A stretch of DNA of 64,000 nt, from positions 186,001-250,000 of the forward strand of contig NZ_OZ253573.1 of NCBI RefSeq assembly GCF_965262965.1, read 5' to 3'. The stretch's first letter is position 1; the number at the start of each line of letters is the position of its first letter. Made by a program: the position numbers and the translations under genes. This document shows positions 54,013-64,000 of this stretch, piece after piece. Below the pieces are notes generated by a model that was given only the letters and a program-made list of their open reading frames with translations, was not told the origin of the DNA and did not search any database. The DNA is from Poriferisodalis sp965262965. GTDB taxonomy: Bacteria > Actinomycetota > Acidimicrobiia > Acidimicrobiales > Poriferisodalaceae.

Positions 54013-54573
54013 ATGAGCTTTGTTGACCCGGAAGAGGCACGCTTCGCTGCCCTCGCCCAGGAGATACACGAGTCATATAGGGACGCTGACGACGGCGAAT
54101 GGATTGACAGTCCATTCGCCTGGATCCGGACGTTGCCGTCGCGGACTGTCGGCGCAATCGGCGAGAAGCTAGTTTCGGCGTGGTGTCTTGAACTCGGCTT
54201 GGACGTCGTGCGATCACCGGATCGAGCGGCTGACCGGCTGATCTCGGGAGCGCGAGTGGAAATTAAGTTCTCGACCCGCTGGCAGAACGGCGAATACCGT
54301 TTTCAACAGATCCGCGATCAGGACTATGAGTTCCTCTTCGCGCTCGGCATCGCTCCGTTCGCAGTGCATGCGTGGTTCATTCCGAAAGCGGTGTTGAAGG
54401 CACATGTGATCGGGCAGATGGGCCAGCACACGGGCGTCGGCGCATCCGATACGGATTGGCTGGCGGTGCGCGTAGGTACTGAGCCGCAGTGGCTGCGCCC
54501 CCTGGGCGGATCCCTCAGCACTGTCCGCGAAATCCTGTCGCAGCTGGAGCGACCCGCAGGTCGTCTTCTTTAG
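54013..54573 (+). CDS. Probable type II restriction endonuclease
   Basis: A 186-residue soluble protein with a PD-(D/E)XK-like core: GAIGEKLVSAWCLELG (about 47-62) gives the helix with Glu, then SPDRAADRLI and VEIKFSTRW (E and K near residues 83-85). The rest has FLFALGIAPFAVHAWFIPK and a C-terminal part that may bind DNA. It has no family name I recognise. Its place directly after a beta-class methyltransferase is the main reason to call it the cognate nuclease. It starts at ATG 54013. Confidence 0.68.
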   Translation: MSFVDPEEARFAALAQEIHESYRDADDGEWIDSPFAWIRTLPSRTVGAIGEKLVSAWCLELGLDVVRSPDRAADRLISGARVEIKFSTRWQNGEYRFQQIRDQDYEFLFALGIAPFAVHAWFIPKAVLKAHVIGQMGQHTGVGASDTDWLAVRVGTEPQWLRPLGGSLSTVREILSQLERPAGRLL

Positions 54574-54591
54574 ACCGTCTAGACCGTCTAG
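54571..54591 (+). repeat. Two tandem copies of ACCGTCTAG at the end of the restriction gene
   Basis: The stop TAG is followed by ACCGTCTAG twice (54574-54582, 54583-54591), creating the palindrome GTCTAGAC. It could mark a cassette boundary or be a small regulatory site before ahcY. Confidence 0.5.
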
Positions 54592-54619
54592 CGCGTCGCA
54601 AGCGAAAGCAGGGCAAGAC

Positions 54620-56077
54620 ATGATCCACGACTTCGAGGTTGCCGATCTGGGGCTGGCCGCTGCGGGGCGGCGTCAGATCGAGCTGGCCGAGGGCGAGATG
54701 CCCGGGCTGATGGCCCTTCGCGCACGGCACTACGACGCGCAGCCGCTGCGCGGCGCACGGATCACCGGATCGCTGCACATGACCGTGCAGACAGCGGTGC
54801 TCATCGAGACACTGGTGGACCTCGGCGCCGAGGTTCGGTGGGCGTCGTGCAACATCTTCTCCACTCAAGACGAGGCGGCCGCGGCCGTCGCCGTCGGCCG
54901 GGAGGGCACACCCGACGACCCTCGCGGCGTGCCGGTGTTCGCCTGGAAGGGCGAGACCCTGCCCGAGTACTGGCGCTGCAACTTCCGCGCCCTGCGCTGG
55001 CCGGATGATCCGGGTCCGACGCTGATCGTGGACGACGGCGGCGACGCCACGCTCTTGGTGCATCTGGGTGCCAGATACGAGGCCGAGGGCGCTGTGCCGA
55101 GCCTCACCAGTGCCGACGGCGAGCCGACCGGCGGCGCCTCGCCTGACGAGGTCGCCGTGCACGAGCTGCTCGCAGGCCTGGCGCGAACCGAGTCGGGCTT
55201 GTGGACTGCCATGGAGGCCGCCATTCGTGGCGTGTCTGAGGAGACCACCACAGGCGTTGCCCGGCTCTACGAGATGGCCGCCAACGGCGAATTGTCGTTC
55301 CCCGCATACAGCGTGAACGACTCGGTCACGAAATCCAAGTTCGACAACCTCTATGGCTGCCGGCACTCGCTCATCGACGGCATCAACCGCGCGACCGATG
55401 TGATGCTCGGCGGCAAGGTGGCCTTCGTGGCGGGATACGGAGACGTGGGCAAGGGATGCGCGCAGGCATTGCGCGGCCAGGGCTGCCGGGTGATCGTCGC
55501 CGAGATCGATCCGATCAATGCGCTCCAGGCAGCGATGGAGGGCTTCGAAGTCGACCGTGTTGAGAATGTCCTCGACATCGCCGACATCTACGTCACCGCG
55601 ACCGGCAACCGCGACATCATCTCCGCGGAGCACATGTCGCACATGAAGCACCAGGCCGTCGTCGCCAACATCGGGCACTTCGACAACGAGATCGACATGG
55701 CCGGCCTCGGCGCGCTGTCCGATGTCGGGAGGCGGACGATCAAGCCGCAGGTGGACGAGTTCGTGTTCCCGAGGGGCAACTCGGTGATCGTGCTCGCCGA
55801 GGGGCGACTCGTGAACCTTGGTTGCGCCACCGGGCATCCGAGCTTCGTGATGTCGATGAGCTTCACGAATCAGGTGCTCGCCCAGCTCGAGCTTCACGCA
55901 CGCGCAGAGCAGCTCGAACCCGGCGTGCACGTGCTGCCGAAGCGGCTCGACGAGGAAGTGGCGCGGCTGCACCTCGACAAGCTCGGCGCCAAGCTCACCC
56001 GGCTCACCGACTCCCAAGCGGGATATCTGGGCATCGATTCCGACGGCCCATACAAGGCGGACCGCTACCGATACTGA
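54620..56077 (+). CDS. ahcY: S-adenosyl-L-homocysteine hydrolase
   Basis: A 485-residue NAD-dependent enzyme that splits S-adenosylhomocysteine into adenosine and homocysteine, clearing the product of methyltransferases. It has ITGSLHMTVQTAVLIETL, EVRWASCNIFSTQD, FPAYSVNDSVTKSKFDNLYG, the NAD loop GYGDVGKGCA (from about 272), NIGHFDNEID and a C-terminal KADRYRY. The length with the ~40-residue insert (about 145-190) matches actinobacterial enzymes. AGGG lies upstream of ATG 54620. The restriction cassette sits directly before it, so its expression may have been changed by that insertion. Confidence 0.96.
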   Translation: MIHDFEVADLGLAAAGRRQIELAEGEMPGLMALRARHYDAQPLRGARITGSLHMTVQTAVLIETLVDLGAEVRWASCNIFSTQDEAAAAVAVGREGTPDDPRGVPVFAWKGETLPEYWRCNFRALRWPDDPGPTLIVDDGGDATLLVHLGARYEAEGAVPSLTSADGEPTGGASPDEVAVHELLAGLARTESGLWTAMEAAIRGVSEETTTGVARLYEMAANGELSFPAYSVNDSVTKSKFDNLYGCRHSLIDGINRATDVMLGGKVAFVAGYGDVGKGCAQALRGQGCRVIVAEIDPINALQAAMEGFEVDRVENVLDIADIYVTATGNRDIISAEHMSHMKHQAVVANIGHFDNEIDMAGLGALSDVGRRTIKPQVDEFVFPRGNSVIVLAEGRLVNLGCATGHPSFVMSMSFTNQVLAQLELHARAEQLEPGVHVLPKRLDEEVARLHLDKLGAKLTRLTDSQAGYLGIDSDGPYKADRYRY

Positions 56078-56119
56078 CATCGAGCGGGAAATCCCTCCCG
56101 CGTCACAGCACTTCAAACG

Positions 56120-56125
56120 TACGGT
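56120..56125 (+). promoter_or_regulatory. Candidate leaderless -10 element of comF
   Basis: TACGGT ends 6 bases before GTG 56132. Confidence 0.5.
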
Positions 56126-56131
56126 CGCAGG

Positions 56132-56776
56132 GTGCTGTTCGAGGTTCGGTGTCCTGGGTGCGACTTGCTGGGGTGGTGTCCGTGTGAGGCGTGCATTTCG
56201 TCGTTGCTGCCGCCGCAGCCGGCTGTGGTGGAGGGCGCATCGTCGGTTGCGCTGCTGTTCTCACACGAGGGTGTGGGGCGCGAGTTCATTCATGCGTTGA
56301 AGTACCGGCGCGAGCGCGCCATTGCACGCTGGCTGGGGGAATCGGTGGCCCTGACTCACCGGGCCCTGACTCACCGGGCGCCAGATCACCGGGCGCCAGC
56401 GCACATCGACACCGTCACATGGGCGCCGACGACGCCAGCGCATCGTCGCGCTCGGGGCTTTGATCAAGCCGAGATGGTGGCGCGAGCGGTCTCCAGAGCG
56501 TCGCGAATTCGTCGAGAGCGTTTGCTTGATCGGATCGGCACGACGGTGCAGACGGGCGCCAGCCGTGTCGACCGATTGGCCGGACCGAGCTTTGTTGCGC
56601 GCACGGCGGCGGCGGGACGCCGCATCCTGTTGGTGGACGACGTGCTCACCACCGGAGCGACGTTGCGCGTGGCCACTGCTGCGCTGCTCGAAGCGGGGGC
56701 GGATGCGGTTCATGTGGCCGCGTGCGCCCGGCGCGGCGACCAAGGCTGGGTCGACCGGCCCGATTCAGTTGCCTAA
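56132..56776 (+). CDS. comF: ComF family phosphoribosyltransferase-like protein
   Basis: A 214-residue protein with an N-terminal Cys cluster (CPGC, CPCEAC) typical of ComF and a C-terminal phosphoribosyltransferase domain whose PRPP loop is ILLVDDVLTTGAT (near 169). ComF proteins help natural transformation in some bacteria, but many carriers are not known to be competent. A segment at about 76-88 repeats Leu-Thr-His-Arg-Ala, then Pro-Asp-His-Arg-Ala-Pro, encoded by an imperfect 15-base DNA tandem, and probably forms a loop. It starts at GTG 56132. Confidence 0.87.
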   Translation: MLFEVRCPGCDLLGWCPCEACISSLLPPQPAVVEGASSVALLFSHEGVGREFIHALKYRRERAIARWLGESVALTHRALTHRAPDHRAPAHIDTVTWAPTTPAHRRARGFDQAEMVARAVSRASRIRRERLLDRIGTTVQTGASRVDRLAGPSFVARTAAAGRRILLVDDVLTTGATLRVATAALLEAGADAVHVAACARRGDQGWVDRPDSVA

Positions 56777-56848
56777 CATGGCGTTCCCTTCGGAAGCGGG
56801 CGGTGCCGCCGAACCGGTGGCACACCCAGAAAGCTGAGGAAAAGCCGA

Positions 56849-57448
56849 GTGCAGATCTCCATCACCGGTCGCAAGGTTCAGGTTCCCGACGACGTGCGGG
56901 CCGCGGTAGAGAGGAAGATCGGAGCGCTCGACCGATTCGTCGGCGATCTGGAGCGCGCCGAGGTGGTGTTCCGGGAGGAGAAGAACCCGCGCATTGCCGA
57001 GCGAGAGCAGGTCGAGGTGACGTTGCTCGGCCACGGCCATCACGTGCGCGCCACGGTTGCGGGGACCGACCAGCACCAAGCGGTGGATCTTGCAGTCGGC
57101 AAGCTGGGCAAGCAGCTGCGCAAGCTCAAGACCCGCGTCGTGCGACGGCACCGGCCGAACCTGCAACGCGACGAGGTGCACCATCCGCTGGCGCGGCTGG
57201 ACAACGACTTGGTCAACGACACCACGCCCGCCGCTGATGCTCCCGGCCCGGACGACCCCGAATGGGTGCCGCGGATCGTGCGCCGCAAGACGTTCGATCT
57301 GGAATTGATGGATCCCACCGAAGCGGTGATGCGCATGCAACTGCTCGACCACGACTTCTTCCTGTTCGTGAACATCGACAGCGACAAGCCGAGCGTCGTG
57401 TACTTGCGGTCTGACGGCCACGCAGGGCTCATCGACATCGACGGCTGA
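56849..57448 (+). CDS. hpf: Ribosome hibernation-promoting factor, long form
   Basis: A 199-residue protein with an N-terminal RaiA/HPF domain (MQISITGRKVQVPDDVR to about 100) and a C-terminal dimerisation domain (about 140-195: RIVRRKTFDLELMDPTEAV, HDFFLFVNID, VVYLRSDG). Long HPF pairs two 70S ribosomes into inactive 100S dimers in stationary phase. It starts at GTG 56849 with GAGGAAA about 9 bases upstream, so unlike many neighbours it has a leader and a ribosome site. It precedes secA, as in other actinobacteria. Confidence 0.94.
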   Translation: MQISITGRKVQVPDDVRAAVERKIGALDRFVGDLERAEVVFREEKNPRIAEREQVEVTLLGHGHHVRATVAGTDQHQAVDLAVGKLGKQLRKLKTRVVRRHRPNLQRDEVHHPLARLDNDLVNDTTPAADAPGPDDPEWVPRIVRRKTFDLELMDPTEAVMRMQLLDHDFFLFVNIDSDKPSVVYLRSDGHAGLIDIDG

Positions 57449-57522
57449 GCAGCGCACCCACACCGCGGCGCGCCCAGACAAGGCGCCCAGAAAATCTCGG
57501 CTTTCGGGCTGGAGGCCACCGG

Positions 57523-57528
57523 TAGCCT
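57523..57528 (+). promoter_or_regulatory. Candidate leaderless -10 element of secA
   Basis: TAGCCT ends 6 bases before GTG 57535. The same hexamer and spacing occur before 45220. Confidence 0.5.
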
Positions 57529-57534
57529 GCGGTT

Positions 57535-60351
<2,817 letters not shown>

Positions 60352-60360
60352 GGCACCGCC

Positions 60361-61494
60361 GTGAGTCGAACATTGAGCGACTATGCCGACGCGCTGGCCG
60401 ATCTGGATCGGCGCGTGACCGAGGCACATCAGTATCTGGGGATCGACGAGGCGCGTTCGGTGGCGAACGGGCTGGAGGCGGAGGCGTCAGAGCCGTCGCT
60501 GTGGGACGACCCCGACCGCGCTCGAGCCGTCACGACCCGGCTGTCGCGAGTGCGCGACGATGTCGAGCGTTGGGAGCGGGCGCGAGCCGAAGTGAACGAC
60601 GCCAATGCACTTGTCGAGCTGGCGATCGAAGTGGACGACGCCGAGCTGCTTCCCGAAATCGACGAGGTGGTCGAAGCGGCCGAGCGCCGGCTCGCAGCCA
60701 TCGAGCTGATGGCGCTGTTCAGCGGCGAGCACGATGAGAACGACGCTGTCTGCGAGATCAATTCGGGCGCCGGGGGCACCGACGCCTGCGATTGGGCCGA
60801 GATGTTGCTGCGGATGTACCAGCGATGGGCCGAGCGCAACGACTTCGACGTCGAGCTGACCGAGGCCACCGACGGGGGAGAGGCCGGGATCAGCTCTGCG
60901 ACCTTCCTCGTGAAGGGACGGCACGCCTTCGGCTTTCTTGCAGCCGAGCGGGGTGTGCACCGATTGGTGCGTATCTCGCCGTTCGATGCGCAGTCCCGGC
61001 GGCACACGGCATTCGCCTCGCTGAGGGTCGTGCCGTTCTTCGACGAGGTTTCCGACGAGGTTCCCATCGACGAGGGCGATCTGCGCATCGACACCTACCG
61101 CTCGTCGGGAGCGGGCGGCCAGCATGTGAACGTCACCGACTCGGCGGTGCGCATCACCCACTTGCCCACCGGCACCGTCGTGGCGTGCCAGAACGAGCGC
61201 AGCCAGCACCAGAACAAGGATCGGGCCATGCAGATGCTGGCTGCCAAGCTGGCAGATCGGCAGCGCAGCGAGCGAGAAGCCGAGGTCGCAGCGCTGGCGG
61301 GTGAGCAGCGCGATGTGGCCTGGGGCAGCCAGATCCGCTCATATGTCCTGCACCCGTACCAGCAGGTCAAGGATCTGCGTACCAACGTCGAGATCGGCAA
61401 CGTCGACGCGGTGCTCGACGGCGATCTCGGGGGCCTGATGGAGGCGTACCTGCGCTGGAAGCGCTCCCAACGAGGCGCCGCCGAGTCGAGCTAG
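60361..61494 (+). CDS. prfB: Peptide chain release factor 2
   Basis: A 377-residue class 1 release factor for UGA and UAA stop codons. The codon-recognition SPF tripeptide is at 206-208 and the catalytic GGQ at 252-254 (SSGAGGQHVNVTDSAVR). The reading is continuous, with no internal UGA frameshift of the E. coli kind. The GTG start lies 9 bases after secA, so it is probably cotranscribed. ftsE follows after 135 bases. Confidence 0.96.
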   Translation: MSRTLSDYADALADLDRRVTEAHQYLGIDEARSVANGLEAEASEPSLWDDPDRARAVTTRLSRVRDDVERWERARAEVNDANALVELAIEVDDAELLPEIDEVVEAAERRLAAIELMALFSGEHDENDAVCEINSGAGGTDACDWAEMLLRMYQRWAERNDFDVELTEATDGGEAGISSATFLVKGRHAFGFLAAERGVHRLVRISPFDAQSRRHTAFASLRVVPFFDEVSDEVPIDEGDLRIDTYRSSGAGGQHVNVTDSAVRITHLPTGTVVACQNERSQHQNKDRAMQMLAAKLADRQRSEREAEVAALAGEQRDVAWGSQIRSYVLHPYQQVKDLRTNVEIGNVDAVLDGDLGGLMEAYLRWKRSQRGAAESS

Positions 61495-61629
61495 CGCACG
61501 CAGCAATGTGCAGTCGAGCCAAGCGATCATCGCGCTCGCCGACGTGACCGAGTTTCGGCAGGCCGACGACGTACCTTGGGAAACGGCCCCGCCGCCAGCG
61601 GGCTGCAACCATGTGAACCTAGGGCGCGC

Positions 61630-62418
61630 ATGATCCGCTTCGACAACGTGACCAAGATTTACAAGGGCGACACGCGCGCCGTCGACAATGTGTCGCTCAA
61701 CATCGAGAAGGGCGAATTCGTCTTCCTGGTCGGTCCGTCGGGTTCGGGCAAGTCCACGATGCTGCGGCTCGTGACCTGCGAGGAAAAGGCCACTGAGGGC
61801 CAGATTCACGTAGCCGGCAAGGATCTCTCCCGGCTCAACAGCTGGCGGGTTCCCTACTTGCGGCGCAACATCGGCTCGGTCTTCCAGGACTTCAAGCTGC
61901 TGCCCAACAAGACCGTCCACGAGAACGTGGCATTCGCGCTCGAAGTGATCGGCCGGCCGGACAGCGTCATCCGGACCCAAGTGCCCGCGATCTTGGAACT
62001 GGTGGGCCTCGACGGCAAGCAGAAGCGCTTTCCCGACGAACTGTCCGGTGGCGAGCAGCAGCGCGTCAGCATCGCTCGGGCCTTCGTGAACCGCCCGCTG
62101 ATTCTGCTCGCGGACGAGCCGACCGGAAATCTCGATCCCGACACGTCCTCAGAGCTCACCTCACTGCTCGACCGCATTAACCGCACCGGCACCACGGTCG
62201 TCATGGCCACCCACGACAGCTCGATTGTCGATCGGATGCGCCGTCGCGTGGTCGCGCTTCGAGGGGGCGAGCTGGTTCGTGACGAGCAGCGTGGGGCGTA
62301 CGGCAGTGCAACCGGCACGTCCGAGGCTGTGCCGCCCGCCGCGCCGCCCGTACTGGGCGGCGCAGCGGCGCTCGGTAACGCAGCGGCCCGCCAGCTTCCG
62401 CCTAGGCGAGATACGTGA
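61630..62418 (+). CDS. ftsE: Cell division ATP-binding protein FtsE
   Basis: A 262-residue ABC ATPase that with FtsX controls peptidoglycan hydrolases at the division site. It has MIRFDNVTKIYKG, Walker A GPSGSGKST (35-43), signature LSGGEQQRVSIARA and Walker B ILLADEPTGNLDP. After the conserved ~230 residues there is an Ala/Pro-rich tail of about 35 residues not found in short FtsE proteins. ATG 61630 is chosen at the conserved start, with AGGG 5 bases upstream. The stop overlaps ftsX by 4 bases. Confidence 0.95.
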   Translation: MIRFDNVTKIYKGDTRAVDNVSLNIEKGEFVFLVGPSGSGKSTMLRLVTCEEKATEGQIHVAGKDLSRLNSWRVPYLRRNIGSVFQDFKLLPNKTVHENVAFALEVIGRPDSVIRTQVPAILELVGLDGKQKRFPDELSGGEQQRVSIARAFVNRPLILLADEPTGNLDPDTSSELTSLLDRINRTGTTVVMATHDSSIVDRMRRRVVALRGGELVRDEQRGAYGSATGTSEAVPPAAPPVLGGAAALGNAAARQLPPRRDT

Positions 62419-63308
62419 GTCGGATCCGCTACTTCGCTCGCGAGACCTGGACGAACATCCGGCGGAATCTCACGCTCACCTTCGCTGCCATCCTCACGGT
62501 CGCGGTGGGGGTGATGCTTGTCGGCATGGGCCTCATGGCTGGCTACGCCAGCTCGAATGCCCTTGGTCGCTGGGAGGGTGGCGTCCAGTTCGAGGTGTTC
62601 CTGCACCCCCAGATCGACGGCAGCCAGATCGACGCGCTCGGCGTCGAGCTGCAGAATCATCCCGAGATCGACCGCATCGAGTTCTTCAGCGCCGACGAGG
62701 CATATGCGCTGGTGTCCCAGCAGATGTCCGACCAGCCTGAGCTGCTCGCCCAGGTGTCCCCCGAAGCGCTGCCCGCGTCGTACCGCGTCGTTCCGCGCTC
62801 GGTCGAAGCCGAGCTGATCGAGTCGCTCGCCGCTCAGTTCCGGCAGCGGCCCGGTGTGCTCGCCGTCGAGACAGGGCGCGAGGAAGTCGATGCCATCCGG
62901 ACGTGGTTCTCCTCGTTCCAGGGCATTGTGCTGCTGCTGTCGATCGTGCTGTCCGGCGCCAGCGTCATGCTTATCTTCAACTCGATCCGTGTTGCCATGT
63001 TCGCCCGGCGCCGCGAGATCGAGGTAATGAAGCTGGTGGGAGCCACCAACAGCTTCATCCGGTTCCCCTTCATGCTCGAAGGCATGCTGCACGGCCTTGT
63101 CGGCGGTGTCATCGGGGCAATAGCGGCGGGAGCACTGCGGGGCCACGTCGAGGGGCTGTTCTCGCGGTCGGAGATCCTGGCGTTCTTCCGTTCCTTCGTG
63201 GTGACCTCCAGCCAGTTCTCGACCGTCGTGTTCGTCACCGTCATCGCCGGTGTGGTTGTGGGGGCGCTCGGCTCGGCGCTCGCTGCGAGTCGCTTCTTGG
63301 ACGTGTAG
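62415..63308 (+). CDS. ftsX: Cell division protein FtsX
   Basis: A 297-residue membrane protein with four transmembrane helices (about 20-42, 170-195, 220-245, 268-292) and a large extracytoplasmic loop between the first two, which activates a cell-wall hydrolase. RYFARETWTNIRRN at the start and FNSIRVAMFARRREIEVMKL before the third helix are family motifs. GTG 62415 overlaps ftsE. In many actinobacteria a hydrolase gene and smpB follow; here a crotonase gene comes next after a hairpin. Confidence 0.94.
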   Translation: MSRIRYFARETWTNIRRNLTLTFAAILTVAVGVMLVGMGLMAGYASSNALGRWEGGVQFEVFLHPQIDGSQIDALGVELQNHPEIDRIEFFSADEAYALVSQQMSDQPELLAQVSPEALPASYRVVPRSVEAELIESLAAQFRQRPGVLAVETGREEVDAIRTWFSSFQGIVLLLSIVLSGASVMLIFNSIRVAMFARRREIEVMKLVGATNSFIRFPFMLEGMLHGLVGGVIGAIAAGALRGHVEGLFSRSEILAFFRSFVVTSSQFSTVVFVTVIAGVVVGALGSALAASRFLDV

Positions 63309-63327
63309 AACGGCTCGACGTAGAGAA

Positions 63328-63350
63328 CGGCTTGGCGTGTAGACAAGCCG
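63328..63350 (+). terminator. Hairpin after ftsX
   Basis: CGGCTTG (63328-63334) pairs with CAAGCCG (63344-63350) around a 9-base loop. No run of T follows, so it may be a weak terminator or an mRNA end-protecting structure at the end of the ftsEX unit. Confidence 0.45.
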
Positions 63351-63400
63351 CCGACACAATCGCCCGTCATCATGGGCGTTTCGGAATGCGAGGGGGCACA

Positions 63401-64000
63401 GTGCCGGAGTTCGAAACGATCCTGTACGAGGTCGAAGACCGCGTCGCAACCATCACGCTGAACCGGCCGGAACGGCTGAACGCCTTCAACAGCCAGATGC
63501 AGCGTGACGTGCTTGATGCGATCGATCTCGCGGATGCCGACGACGAGGTCCGAGCGGTGATCTTCACCGGCGCCGGCCGCGGGTACTGCGCCGGAGCCGA
63601 CCTGGGCAAGGGCGCCGCCACGTTCGACTACGACCGCCAGACCGACGAGCAGAAGGCCGAGCGTGCCACCGAGGGACGCTCAACCGACGACCTCTCGTGG
63701 ATGCGCGACGGCGGCGGCTTGCTGACGTTGCGGCTGTACGAGTTCAACAAGCCGCTCATCGCCGCCATCAACGGCCCCGCCGTGGGTGTCGGCGTCACGA
63801 TGACGCTGCCGATGGACGTGCGGCTGGCGTCCAACAAGGCTCGCATCGGATTCGTATTCGCGCGCCGGGGCCTGGTGCCCGAGGCGTGCTCGTCGTACTT
63901 CTTGCCACGCGTCGTGGGCGTGTCGAAGGCGCTGGAGTGGTGCTTCAGCGGCCGAGTGTTCGATGCCGACGAGGCGCTTGCGGGCGGCTTGGTGCGCAGC
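63401..64000 (+). CDS. Enoyl-CoA hydratase/isomerase (crotonase) family protein, 3'-truncated by the window edge
   Basis: The first 200 codons of a crotonase; the frame stays open to the last base. GTG 63401 follows AGGGGG by a short spacer. It has VATITLNRPERLNAFN, TGAGRGYCAGADL (oxyanion hole), NKPLIAAINGPAVGVGVTMTLPMD and ARRGLVPEACSSYFLPR with a probable catalytic Glu. This matches enoyl-CoA hydratases of fatty-acid oxidation, but an acyl-CoA isomerase or another crotonase is possible without the C-terminus. Confidence 0.88.
   Translation, partial: MPEFETILYEVEDRVATITLNRPERLNAFNSQMQRDVLDAIDLADADDEVRAVIFTGAGRGYCAGADLGKGAATFDYDRQTDEQKAERATEGRSTDDLSWMRDGGGLLTLRLYEFNKPLIAAINGPAVGVGVTMTLPMDVRLASNKARIGFVFARRGLVPEACSSYFLPRVVGVSKALEWCFSGRVFDADEALAGGLVRS

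Noticed and set aside
60361..61494. Programmed frameshift in prfB
   Set aside because: The frame is continuous from GTG to stop, with no internal UGA.

Overview
The window is about 64 kb of high-GC chromosomal DNA from an actinobacterium, most likely of the class Acidimicrobiia. I infer this from many GTG starts, coenzyme F420 genes (cofD, cofE), the gene order hpf-secA-prfB-ftsE-ftsX, a phosphomannomutase / Trm112-like / SIS-isomerase / ahcY block, DUF5719 and CWB2 envelope proteins, and an LpdA-type flavoprotein. No marker gene that would fix the genus is present. No gap between genes exceeds 300 bases, and I saw no rRNA, tRNA or CRISPR array.

Layout. 2-3409: two ATPase/permease pairs of ABC-2 transporters joined by ATGA overlaps. 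3500-8875: a polyprenol-type glycosyltransferase, an acyl-CoA carboxylase alpha subunit divergent from its biotin ligase, and leucyl aminopeptidase. 8764-11941: an unknown gene, a sirtuin, and a rhodanese-ThiF/MoeB protein. 11874-24673: a mobile defence island. 24753-31122: a flavoprotein reductase, an LCP ligase, UDP-glucose dehydrogenase, a His-rich membrane protein and an NDP-sugar pyrophosphorylase. 31128-32803: cofE and cofD. 32863-48501: envelope genes (CWB2 protein, GDP-mannose dehydratase, SpoIID protein, two very large glycosyltransferase/membrane fusions, DUF5719 protein, a membrane thioredoxin) and ftsH. 48465-56776: lysine 2,3-aminomutase, mannose/glucose phosphate enzymes, a two-gene type II restriction-modification cassette, ahcY and comF. 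56849-64000: hpf, secA, prfB, ftsEX and the start of a crotonase.

The most interesting region is 11874-24673. A perfect 66-bp direct repeat copies the 3' end of the MoeB-like gene on both sides of a 12.7-kb insert. The insert carries a cytosine-5 methyltransferase with an endonuclease III-type iron-sulfur segment at its N-terminus, two unfamiliar genes, a NERD-domain SF1 helicase, and the DISARM core genes drmA and drmB. Five of these genes overlap head to tail as one operon. No integrase and no drmC are present. An ISL3-family element with 8-bp target duplications splits the NERD helicase; removing it restores the frame exactly. I read this as a DISARM class-2-like variant on an integrase-less (cis-mobilisable) island, probably damaged by the IS.

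A second regularity is that many first genes of transcription units have a TANNNT-like hexamer ending 6-8 bases before the start codon. This arrangement predicts leaderless mRNAs.
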